From NCBI GenBank assembly GCA_963070105.1, contig OY718804.1:10493817-10557816 (forward strand): a DNA stretch of 64,000 nucleotides, written 5' to 3'. How positions within the stretch are numbered: the stretch's first letter is position 1; each line of letters begins with the position of its first letter. A model generated the notes under the pieces. The model saw nothing but the letters and a program-made list of their open reading frames with translations, was not told the origin of the DNA and did not search any database. This document shows positions 40,782-51,610 of this stretch, piece after piece. A program made the position numbers and the translations under genes. Source of the DNA: Litomosoides sigmodontis (lineage: Eukaryota; Nematoda; Chromadorea; Rhabditida; Onchocercidae).

Positions 40782-43700
40782 TGATGAGAGTTTGTAAACC
40801 CGAATGGAGCAAAATTGATTCATTCATCGTAGAGACGAAGGAAAGAGGATGGAGGGTGTGGTGAAGGTTTTGAAAATATAGTCAAATGCAGTCAGTCAGG
40901 GAGTGAATCAGCCAGTTAGTGAGTTTGTTAGGATACGGTAAGCGATGCGTTTTCTTCCCATTTTCTTTAGTTAGTCAATTTTGATATGAAATATATGGAA
41001 GCTTCCACATTTACCTATTAATTTATAAGAAGGATCATGTAATGTTCCTTTTTTACATAAAACCATCCAATCTATTTTTAATTTAAAATTTTCGAAATTA
41101 TTTCTAATTTCCCTTTCCTTCATTTTTCCATTTTCCATCTCTCTTCTTTTTTTCTTCCATCTTATTCTATATTTTTTATCAAAATAAAGAGAAAACCAAT
41201 TATCTCTAAGGAAAGAAATTCAATTTAATCTCAATTTGTCCATTTTTTGCCTTGCAGAAAGAGCAAACGAGAGAAAAAACAAACAAAAATTAATTTTTTT
41301 ACAGCAAACATTTTCTACAAAAAAACGGAACAATTCTCTGCTTTCTTTTCTTTTCTTTTCCTTCCTTTTCTCTTCTCTTCTCCTCTCCTCTCCTCTCCTA
41401 CCCTCTCTTTTATCCACTTTTTTCCAAATTTAACCATTAAAAATTGATAGATTTCTTTTTCTTTTTTCCTCTCTATTTATGTACATATTTTTTGCATTTT
41501 CATTTCTTTTTAGTTTATCCTAAAAGAAATATCATATAGAAATCATTTCTCTGTATATGCGTGCACAATAAAAATGTATTGTAAATTGGTGGTGGAAACA
41601 GGTTTCATCCCATTATCTTGGGGTTTGTGTCGTATCTGTTGTTCCTGTTGCATTCTCTCTCTCTTCTTTTATAATAATTTCTTTTTTCTTCTTTCCTCCC
41701 ATTTATTCATACCTATTTTCCTCTTTCCCTCATTCTCTTCCTCTCTCATCTTTCATCAATGTACAGATTTATATTTATTAGGTTATCTATTCATCCTTTC
41801 TCACATTACATTTCCTACAAGTATCACACAGTTAGATAAGAGCAGGAAAGATTTTAGAATTCTCTCACAAAGCAAAGAAAGAGAGTGAAAAAAAGTGATT
41901 ACGGTTTTTTAAAGTTGCTAATTTCGATATATTGCAACAATATCTCCCACTCTCGCTTCTGTTCTGGACATGCTGTGTGGGCGTTGATAAAGTTGCTGAT
42001 TAAAATGAACTCAAAATCACCTCTCACTGAATAGTAATCGCGTAATTGCTGAGATAAATGCACCTAAGTTTATGTAAGTTAGCAATGGATTTACGTAAGG
42101 ATGTTCTTATTACGAATGGTTATAGTACTTTATCACGTTATACTACAATTAAAACGTGACAGAAGGTACTGCACAAGTTGCGTTGTGCTATAGTGAGACA
42201 TGTCTTTTCCATGCTCAGTAGTTCAAGTTTTAATTGAATGTTTGATGGGATATACTGGCTGAATAGTGGATTTCATATTAACATTGCGTCAATCACTTGC
42301 TTGATACAGCAAATAATATTTGAATTATTTAAGTTATGAATTTAGCACTAATCAGTTTTTTCTGCTGAAATGAAAAACGATAGAATCATCCTATAAATCA
42401 TGTTACTTTATCTAGATATATTTTTGAATAGTTAGTAATTAAAGCACTTCTAAAATTTGCTTATAAAAAGGAGAGATTATTTTTGACTAAAAGATATCAA
42501 CTCTCTAAATAATCAAACCTTTGAACTACTTCTTTTACGGGTAACAAAGGGTAAAAACGTATTTTATAAAATAAAAAAAGTCGCTTTAAAACAAATCTGA
42601 AAGTTTCATAAATGAGAATAAGGCGTTCTAGCAAAGCATATAATCTTTAGTTCCCTCAAAATTTCTTGTGAAACCAAAAAGAAACTCCTCAACAGGAAGA
42701 AAAAATAGGGGGAAAAAACGGTAAGCGAAGACAGGCGGGGGAGGGAAGAAGAGAAATAAGAAGCTGAAATGTTGTAAGCCATACAACATTTCATTTGAAT
42801 ATATGAACAATGGAGCTAAAAAATGAAACAGCACGGGCGGAATATGCTTATTTTCGAAGAAGAAGCAAAGGGAGTGCTACCACCATATGCCTTTGCCTTT
42901 CCCGGCCGCCAGAATTACTTCGCTGTCTGGGTGGTCTCAATTAGCCGCACTTCGGGTGGTCTTTTTTTCCACTCATTCCTACTTCAGCACAAACGAGGCT
43001 ATTTACAATGCATGAAGGTTGAATGTAGGAACGGTCTACAGAAATTTTCGGTAGATATTAAAGCTCCTAGTTTAGTTTAATTTGCCTCAACAAGTTTAAG
43101 TAAATCTCCTAGTTAAATTTAAATTTCTGGCTAATTTAAAAGAACTTTTTCACATTGGAAGTGAGTAACACAGTTTGTGCGAAAAGTTTTCACATGTATT
43201 TAGAGAGAGAGAGAGAGAGGGATACTTAATTGGCTTGTAACATCTAATTTTGAAGACTTCGATCAACATCTTGAAATAAGTTTAAATTGCAGCCAAGTAT
43301 AAGTATATGCTAGTAGAATGAATTTTATAATTATTATAGTCAGGTAGCTACTAGAAGCCCATTTATTAGAAGATGTAAAGCACTCGTACTTTCAATTTTT
43401 TCTTTTTGAAAATTACCAAGAATTTGGACATGATTTATAATACAGCATTTTGATGATGAATAGAAATCACAAATGAAATCACAGGAAGAGATTTCAAAAG
43501 ATAAAGCTTAGAAGATTATCGAAAGACCCTCAATGCTTTTTTACAAATTTTTGCAAAACGTCCAAATATCACTTTTAAAGATGAAAAATCGCTGAATTAC
43601 CACATACTTCCTCTCTCTCTTTTTGTTATCCTTTTTTTTGAGTTGATATTTTCACTTCATAAACATAAAAAACGAAAATGTTGGGAATTGTTTTCAGAAG

Positions 43701-44382
43701 CAATGCAAATTTCCCTAAGTGATTTATTTTTCAATTTCAGGCAGTCCTTCGTTCCAAGATTTTGTTTTAATGGATTTTTTTTTTGCATTAATACGTCAGT
43801 TTTTCAACAAAAACTGCCATCCCAATTTTTTTGCTCTTCAATTTCCGTTTAAATTGAAATTTTTTTGGAACTAAAATTTGACGAAAATTTTGATAGTTAA
43901 TTTGCAAGGAAATAAATTAGATCGTACTCGTTTCATTAACATCTGAGTTACTGGCAATATGACATTTATCGTAGTTAGCAAGAAATGGTTAGTAGCTTGG
44001 AAATGATTAATTATATTTGATTATGAAAAGAGAATAATTCAGAAAGATTATTGAATTATTTTAATCGAACAAAGCTAGCTGATGCTTACTGCATATCAAA
44101 TTGCTGAGGTTGCCAAAAGTAAAACTTACTGATTGCTTGAATCGTACTGCTCGAAATCAGTATTTTCTGCAAAAATCATTGCTACCATTAGTTGTTGTTT
44201 CAAAATATTGCAATGTCTAAGGAGTTAGTTTCAAAGGTGATCAGGTAATTTGCATAAAAAGATGAATCGGTTGAGGGATATCGTCTTTAAAAGTGATGCA
44301 TGCATCGGAATAAGCAATATTCAGCGGTATTCTTTAGACATTATTTAGCTCTCGATTGTGCGCAGTCACAGAACAGAGCAAA

Positions 44383-44438
44383 GCCAACCAGGTGAATGGA
44401 GGAAGCCAACCAGGTGAATTGATGCCAACCAGGTGAAT
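44383..44438 (+). repeat. Three tandem copies of a CAGGTG E-box motif
   Basis: The 15-mer GCCAACCAGGTGAAT occurs exactly at 44383, 44405 and 44424, with periods of 22 and 19. Each copy contains CAGGTG, the E-box type bound by Snail/ZEB zinc fingers and some bHLH dimers. It lies 4.1 kb upstream of egl-5. Confidence 0.75.
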
Positions 44439-47400
44439 GAAGGAGAAGTAATACTATTGCGCCGATAATCAAGAGAAGGTGCGCTCCTGAACTGGTTGGA
44501 AATGATATGAAATGAAATGGATTAGAATGGAATGGTATCAAAATGACTGGGAAATGTGAGACAGGCAGCAAGCAATACTCGTAAAATACCCATTTTCGTT
44601 AATGCAACGGCACTGAGGCCACTAGTGGTAATATTATAAGGAAAGTGGTCGTACAGCGGGGAAGAGGGAAGAGGGGGGAGAAGCGGAAAAGAATCTGAGC
44701 AACCCGGAATGAATGCTAAGGGTGAAGGAACTGCTGGCATATATTTGGATGCTCACCTGATGGCAATATTAACGATGGCGATGATTCTCGGATGATGAGG
44801 ATGTTAATGATGGTGACGGCGATAATGGTATTATTTGATGGTACCACCAACAATAATGATACTAATTAGAATTAGTCTTATTGGACCCCCGAAAAAATTT
44901 CACCGTTTTTTCCTTTTAATTTTATATTCGCGTTAAGGGTGAAAATATTTGGTCATAAAGCATCAATTGTTGTTATCTTAGTGATTCAACCAACGGTGAA
45001 GTAATCATAAAGACATAATGCAACTTTAAATTTTAAAGTCGACATAGATGTGCATAAACTGCTTTAATTAGTTCTGCTCATATTGAGGAACTTCTCCACT
45101 TGGTGAGTGGACTTTTTCCATTTGGTCACTTAAGTATTTTTATGAAGTTTGAGACAATTAACGCTTGTAAATATATTCTGTTAACTTTTTCTTTTAGCAA
45201 AGATTTGAAGTCAACATATATCATTTCGGATTTCATTAATTTTTCCATCAAACTTTCATTCTCTTATGCAACTTTGAAATATCGTGTCCCAGACTTGTTT
45301 ATCTGGAAATCATTTTTGTGCATTTCTTTTTCTTCCTGTAATCATTTAATTGTCCAATTTATGTTTGGCTCAATATTGAGTCAAATTTTTGAAGCAGAGA
45401 GAAGCGTCACTCTCTCTGAAGAAGTAGGTATCAGTCACCGGTCAGTTTCGAAGGGTACTGTGGTGATGTTTAGCTCCACCAACCGGATGTGCGAAAAACA
45501 ACATGAAAAAGCATCAGAAACAGAAAATGCGACTCTCTTATCTCGATCGACGGGGTCGGTGATTGGTTTGTTCGCTAACTATTTCCTGTGTCCCCGTCTC
45601 TCGAATACTCGATTCGTGTCTTTCATATAAAGGCCGTAAGCGCCACATCGTTTTCATGGCGCCACTGTATTTTACTACTCATTACTACTTCATTTTCCTT
45701 TCCTTCGTGTTGCCCGCAACGCCCTCCTAACAAATTTAATTTCCTCATTGCCGGAATGTAAATTTGGCCTGGACTTCAAGGCGTCAAACTCTTTTTTAAA
45801 ATTCTTTTCAAAACTTTTATATGAACTTTTTTTTGCAAATTTAAAAATTTTCCCAAATATCGTACTATAAAATCCATTATTGCATTGTTCAAGTCTTTCA
45901 CCACCTCCAACACACGCACACACACGTTATCATACCTGCTGCTAATCAGGATGCAAGGGTCCTTTTCCTATTTTCTACCATTTTCCGATTCTGCGCCATA
46001 TTTCTCCATCTGTTCACATGGAATAAGATGGTGGAAATGTCTGCCTGCATGCCTTTCAGTTCTGTCCTGAATTTTCGATTTTTTTTTTTGTGAATATACC
46101 CTCTTTATGACCCATTCATTTTTTTGTTATAGTAATGAATCCTTTCATACCAACTCGTTTCCACTTCTCTCTCTGCCCATCATTACCCGTCCATTTCACT
46201 ATACATCGCTTTGCATTCTGTTACGTTGACTATTTAGGATCGATGGTTGACATTCAAATAAGAGTGATAAGCACTGATGAATTCAGCTGCCAATACTATC
46301 CTTTACAAAAATCATTCTTATTTTAAATACATTCGCTACTGTTTGTTTAATTCAAATTTAACAGACAAAACAAATTATCCAAAAGCAATTTTCTAAATAA
46401 CTTTTGGATGAGTCATTAATTTTGTAACAAAATTTTTGAATTACCAGACATTAATCCGAATGCATCTGCTAGACGAAATAACACCGTCAGTTTTATTCAC
46501 TGTGCAACTGAAAGGCATAAATTACACTGTGATGGTAGATTGCTTAATTAGCTGCCATTGATTAGATATGAGTGATACATTGAAGGAAAATATGGTAGTG
46601 ATCTCATCATACCTTTCCATACTTGGAATTTAGCTAGCCAATAATCTCCTAATTAAGATTAAAGCATGAAAAGCATTGTGATGCAGCAATCATTGAAATT
46701 TTGCTTTGGATTTGTTAGAAGTATTCATAATTTGGCTGTAGTGTGGCATTATCGATTATGCAGAATTTGCAATCATACCAGCTGATGGATGGGTGCAAAA
46801 TGCAGTTTCCCCTAACAACGGTTGCAAATTCTCCATCTGCACCTGCTTAAGATAAGCACATTTCCGGGACTCTATTTTTGCAGTGCATTAATTTTCAAAA
46901 TATTTTGCACATTTTTATATTGTCATACATTTCACAGAGAGTTAATTTATAAAACACAAAACTTTTAATTGGTTTTTCCTGAACTCTCTTTAAAGACTCT
47001 TCACTTCTAACTTGAATTTTCCGAGTTAGTAAAATCTAATTATAAGCACAAATTCTCCTAGAATTCGAAGCAAATATTATCGAAATATTGAAAACTTGCT
47101 ATTGACCGGACCAATCAATATATGTAATAAAGGATATTGTCTGATAAAGGACTCTGAATGTATTCCAATTGATTAACTTAACATAATGGAGTGAAAAACT
47201 GTTATCTGTCAATAGCTCATTCATTTGATCAACTTACATAATGCTAAGTTATCCACTAGTATATTTGCCTGGATTGTCTGTCTCAAAAAATTACACATTT
47301 CGATACTAATACCAATTTTTTTCCAACTTCAATTGTCATTCCGAAGCTAATTTAATTTAAGCTTCTATAAATGTGCCAAGAAACTAAATAAGAATGATGT

Positions 47401-48510
47401 GACCTCTAACACTGACTAACTTTATTTCAAATACTACTTGAAGTAGGAAAATAAAACTAATAGCTGGTGGACTTCTGCTTTCTACATTATATTTATAGGA
47501 AATGCGTGGAGTTCAGTTAAAGCCAAAGGCATATCAACAACATCAAGGCTATTTATTAATTGGTGCAGAGGTGAAAAACTGTTTAAATTAGCAGCGGAAT
47601 CACGGTGATCAATGATATAGGAGAAGAATGGAGTGTGTGACAGAGGGGCAATCTCTCTTTTTTAATGATCCTATTTATTTGGCCTTTAATTTTCACTTCG
47701 TTTGATTCGCTCAACAAAATTTCCTGCATTAATAGAAATAAAATAACGAAAATTTGATGAATAAAGGCAATCAAATTCAAGTAGTACATTAAGTGGCCCA
47801 TTATTATAAGTAGTATTGCTGTTGCATTGTGCCACTGATGCTTGGATTATTCGGAAGACAACTAAACTGTTCAAATGGTCAATGAATTAAGGCGTAAATT
47901 TCGTGCCTTTTCCGCTACTTTTTCTTGCGTAATTCAATGCCCAGACTTACCACACCTTCATTTCTAACGCATTTTCCACAATAATTCACGTTCACGTAAG
48001 ATGATAACGCTTCATCTGAAGAAATACGCTCACATGTGCTCGCTGTCAACCGACTGCCCTCCTTTTTCAGCAGCAGCTCGCAATCACGTAATTTTGATTT
48101 GCATTTTTCAGGCATTTCAACCAATCAGAATTTCAGTGGTGAACGCCCACAAAGACTCCTAAGTTTATCAGATAAGAAGTGGAGTGAGAGAAGTGGAGCA
48201 ATAGCAAAGTATTCAGAGAACACAGCTCCGCCTCTTCGACTTGGATACGGTATTTGAGCTGCTACTACTGCTGCTGGTATGATGTGCGTATCCTGCCTGC
48301 AGAAGGTGGTGTATTAACGGCAACAGCGTTTGCAGTAGTGGCAGTATTCAAATGTGCAAGGGAGCAGTAGCAGTGCTATTTTAAGTAGCAGGAAGAGAAG
48401 AGTAAGAAGAAAGTGTAATCCATCCAGTCCATTTAATCCATCCATCAATCTATCAATCATATTCAGCCGTATCCTCGAATCATCGATTTTTTCTGACCAT
48501 TTGCTGTAAG

Positions 48511-48545
48511 AGGTACTGTTAGCACCATAAGGTACTGTTAGCATC
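48511..48545 (+). repeat. Tandem 19-bp duplication abutting the egl-5 start codon
   Basis: AGGTACTGTTAGCACC at 48511-48526 recurs as AGGTACTGTTAGCATC at 48530-48545, ending one base before the ATG. Each copy contains a CTGTTAG that could act as a 3' splice or spliced-leader acceptor. Confidence 0.8.
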
Positions 48546-50318
48546 ATGAATGCACCAACGCTTTCAGCGATGGGTTTCGAATTCCCCGCTTCCGGCTCAC
48601 GAACTTTCCAGGATGCGGCAGCATCAGTAGCTGCCGCTATTCCAACAGATGATCATTTGCAACGGCTTGCACAAATGACTCAAGGTGTCGGTCATACCAC
48701 CTCTTCATCAACTGCTACGAAATCTTCCGGTTCTTCTGACAGCAGTGACCCCAATTCGGCCACTACTCAGCCGGATCCAGCCTTATATCAAAGTGCTGCT
48801 GCTGCGTATGTACAACAATACGGAAATTGGCCAAATTATTATCAACAGTTCGGGCAGCCGATGAATCCAGCTGCTGCTGCATTTTCCGCCTGGCCGGCAC
48901 AGTGTTACGCACCTCCACATTGGCCAAATTATGGTTAGTTAAATTTAATGAAATTTATGTTCATGGCAGCCATATAGCACTTTAATTTGATTTCCTCCCT
49001 CAATCATTGCGTTTATTTGAACATCTTTCTGTCTCTAAGGGCCAATTCATAGATGTACATATACTGCTAATACTCATTCTCTCTTTTTATTTCATTTAAT
49101 TGTCCATAAATTTTTATTTAATACCCTTCTCACCTCTCTTAGCGTCGGGCTCTCATAGATCATTCAATTATCAAGTTCAAGATTGATCCATTCGCACTAA
49201 AATGCAATTTATCTGTCTGATGTAACTCTAATATCAAATATCAGCTTAACGGCTTCTGTCTATTAAATATTCCGAGTAATTTTCGCTCAACTCTTGTCCG
49301 ATCTCCTCAAGCACCATGGTTGTCACTATACAGAGAACCCCATCACATTAAATTTCATTTAATACCGCGTTTATCACTATTCGCGTGCTCGTTCGCTAAT
49401 GATAATATTCATTATAGTTAATTTCAGCGATGAAATTCCACTGTCGCTTATTCACTGACCAATTATTTAAGTTTAAATAAATTATTGAATCTATTTAACG
49501 TTAGTGCTAATAAAAAGTTGCCTTTTCCAAATTTATGATATTTAGCAAAATCACGGCAACTTTTGAAATGGAAAAGAATTTTGAACTTCATTTTTAAACT
49601 CAATGTAATTCATTTTTTACACTTTCATGCAGCATTTTCCATAATGAATTAACTGTATATTATCTATTTGTCACTTTACTTTCCTCACGAATTGATTGCT
49701 ATTTTAAAGAGATTTTTTAGTAATATTGATAATTTTCAGAAATTCCTAAAAGTTAAAACGGAAATTTATGAAAATTTTCAAATTAAAGTAGAGATCCCGA
49801 AGTGACAAAGTGAACGGCATCAAAAAAGGCGATAAAATTTTGGGGAGAATTTTGTTTGATCTAAAATTGCAGCGCAATCGAAGAAAGGTCGTCAAACATA
49901 TCAACGTTATCAGACGTCGGTGCTCGAAAGCAAATTCCAGCAAAGCAGTTATGTGAGTAAAAAGCAGCGTGAAGAGCTTCGGCTACAAACCAATTTGAGC
50001 GATCGACAGATCAAAATATGGTTTCAGAATCGTCGGATGAAAGCCAAGAAGGAGAAGAATCGTTGCGAAGAGCAAAATGAGCATTCTGCTTTACTTCCAG
50101 CAAATCCACCAAAGCAACTGGTGGTTGATAGTGCGGCTGCAGCCGCAGCAGCAGCTGCAGCTGCAGCCGCAGTGGAAGAACGTGTGGATAAAAAGGTAGC
50201 CGCTGGCGCAGGCTGGTGTATGCCAACGATGCCAGCGATGTCCCAACCTTGGCCCAACCAGGTACCACCTCATCCGGCATCCTACGTACCCTATCCTATT
50301 TGCCCGCCCAACATATGA
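48546..50318 (+). CDS. egl-5: Posterior Hox transcription factor EGL-5 (Abd-B-like)
   Basis: Two exons, 48546-48933 and 49873-50318, join in phase 1 (ATG|GTTAGT donor, ATTGCAG acceptor) to give 277 aa. Exon 1 encodes the N-terminal region: an Ala/Ser-rich segment, a Ser/Thr-rich stretch (about 50-70) and three Trp-Pro motifs (residues 95, 115 and 126). The homeodomain is residues 132-191 and contains YQRYQTSVLESKF, SYVSKKQREEL and helix 3 [18 protein letters not shown], with invariant W48, F49, N51 and R53. The VLE-KF and SYVSKKQ signature is the nematode EGL-5 type. A 13-Ala run (about 217-229) and a Pro-rich tail ending PICPPNI follow. EGL-5 is a nuclear DNA-binding protein that specifies posterior and male-tail fates in C. 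elegans. The ATG at 48546 is the first after an in-frame TAA. No YPWM hexapeptide is visible, as is usual for Abd-B-class proteins. Confidence 0.95.
49878..50057 (+). other. egl-5: egl-5 homeobox
   Basis: These 180 nt encode the 60-residue homeodomain, beginning SKKGRQTYQRYQ and ending KAKKEK. The exon boundary lies five nt upstream of the first homeodomain codon. Confidence 0.95.
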
Positions 50319-51377
50319 AATCTGATTTCATGGGTTTCATATTTTGTATGTGTGCATTGCTACATGTGCTATAATGCATCCAATCAATGTTTCTCTTTAT
50401 TTTATTACCGGTGGATTTCATTGATTGTAGAATGTGCGACAAACTGATGCTCAATTTGAACTTACGAAGTCCCTCCACCAAAACTGCTGCAAAAAAAGCG
50501 GTCGATCTTTCTATGAAATTTCAAATGAGTTCATTAAAGTGTTACTATATTAAGAAAATATCACAAGGAAAAGATCCAGTAGACTAACTCATTTATTTAT
50601 TTCATTTTAGCAAAGCTAAAAGTTGGAAATTCAATTAAGAAATTTTATATGCTAATTCCTTTTACATTTATGCATTTGAATTAATTCTGTCTGGGAACTA
50701 ATTTTCCCTTTTAGTTTGACGCATTATATGTTTCATTGTGATCACAAGTTTTGAATTTTAGTTTTATATGATTACCGTATATGGGAATGTTGTTTGAGCG
50801 CCTTTTTCTTTTGAATGAACGAATGAAGAAGTCATGAATGGTAGAAAGTGTTGTTGTCTTTTTTCCAATTTCAATTCAACAAAATTTTTTAAAAATTTTC
50901 ATCAAAAGTCAAATTTTACAATATTTAACTGAAACTTCTGACTTCCACGCTGTCTTAAAATTTGAACAAATTTTTAAAATCTTTTTCAATTTCAATTTTT
51001 TTGTGAAGCTTTAATTTCTCAACTTAAAACATCTAAACATCGAATAAATTTACCATTTAAAAGATACAAGAGTGCTAATTCTCATTATTCGTCATCTTCT
51101 ATTTTTCCAATGCACTACACAAACTTACATCTACTTACACCTCTCGCCCAATATTTCTATTTCACAAATATATTTAACAAAGTAAACCAAAACTAAAAAT
51201 TTGCATTTAATACTGAAAACGAAGAAAAAGCTTGAGGAACAGCTGTCTAATTTACATATGTACATATACATATATATATATATTTCTGTATTTCACATGT
51301 GTCTGTGCATTCCTGTGCTCTTCACTTCCAGCGATGATCCATCCAGAAACAAAATGCAAAAAAGGCATTCATTGCAG
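50319..51377 (+). other. egl-5 3' UTR and spacer before the ant-1 exon
   Basis: This 1.06 kb AT-rich stretch holds the likely egl-5 3' UTR, one AATAAA and a short (TA)n near 51268-51281. I searched it for a separate ant-1 5' exon with a YPWM-type motif and saw none. Confidence 0.55.
51043..51048 (+). terminator. Candidate poly(A) signal for the egl-5 isoform
   Basis: An AATAAA lies about 725 nt after the egl-5 stop and before the ant-1 exon. Use of it would terminate the EGL-5 transcript, whereas the ant-1 isoform needs it to be bypassed. I inferred it from the hexamer alone. Confidence 0.3.
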
Positions 51378-51610
51378 ATAGCTGTAAGAAAAGAGGGAGG
51401 CAAACGTACAGTCGTCAGCAAACGTTGGAGCTTGAGAAGGAATTTCACTACAACAAGTATTTGACCCGAAGACGGCGCATTGAATTAAACCGCATGTTGG
51501 GTCTCACTGAGCGACAGATCAAAATTTGGTTTCAAAATCGCCGGATGAAGAAGAAAAAGGAGGATAAGGCGAGGGAAGAGCACAGGAATATTCAGAGTTT
51601 CGAAAATTGA
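51378..51610 (+). CDS. ant-1: Antennapedia-class homeobox exon (ant-1), probably spliced to egl-5 exon 1
   Basis: The exon encodes [33 protein letters not shown] and [16 protein letters not shown], then [13 protein letters not shown], with a stop after [30 protein letters not shown] and [16 protein letters not shown] are the Antp-class core; differences from fly Antp include Q for Y11 and K for W56. This matches the nematode ant-1 gene known from Brugia and lost in Caenorhabditis. In the homeodomain frame the nearest upstream stop is TGA at 51335, with no ATG between it and the homeobox, so an upstream exon is required. Of the AGs after that stop, only ATTGCAG at 51377 gives the phase (2 nt first) matching egl-5 exon 1. 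Joining 48546-48933 to this exon gives 206 aa with no frame break. The tail after the homeodomain is just 14 residues. Confidence 0.88.
51386..51565 (+). other. ant-1: ant-1 homeobox
   Basis: These 180 nt encode the 60-residue homeodomain. Helix 3 contains [13 protein letters not shown] with the DNA-contacting I47, Q50, N51 and M54 typical of central-class Hox proteins. Confidence 0.92.

Larger units (their letters stand above)
10863..48510. other. Hox intergenic interval between mab-5 and egl-5
   Basis: Nearly 38 kb separates the two divergent Hox promoters. It is mostly AT-rich spacer, with microsatellites and small inverted repeats listed separately. GC-richer islands occur near 11.8-12.7, 15.3-15.45, 17.3, 23.75-23.9, 25.45-25.65, 42.85-42.95, 45.4-45.65 and 48.1-48.5 kb. 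I searched these by eye for homeobox, hexapeptide and tRNA-like signatures and found none. In other animals such intervals carry Hox enhancers; that role is inferred here. Confidence 0.5.

Noticed and set aside
42823..43080. 85-codon plus-strand open frame with an ATG and somewhat higher GC
   Set aside because: No family resemblance, splice context or neighbouring exon; length is compatible with chance.
49310..49345. CCATGG inside the egl-5 intron as a possible YPWM exon for ant-1
   Set aside because: The frame reads PWL rather than PWM, with no suitable donor nearby.
51332..51377. Upstream acceptors (CTTCCAG at 51331, ATCCAG at 51346) for the ant-1 exon
   Set aside because: The first includes an in-frame TGA and both are phase 0, so neither can join egl-5 exon 1 in frame.
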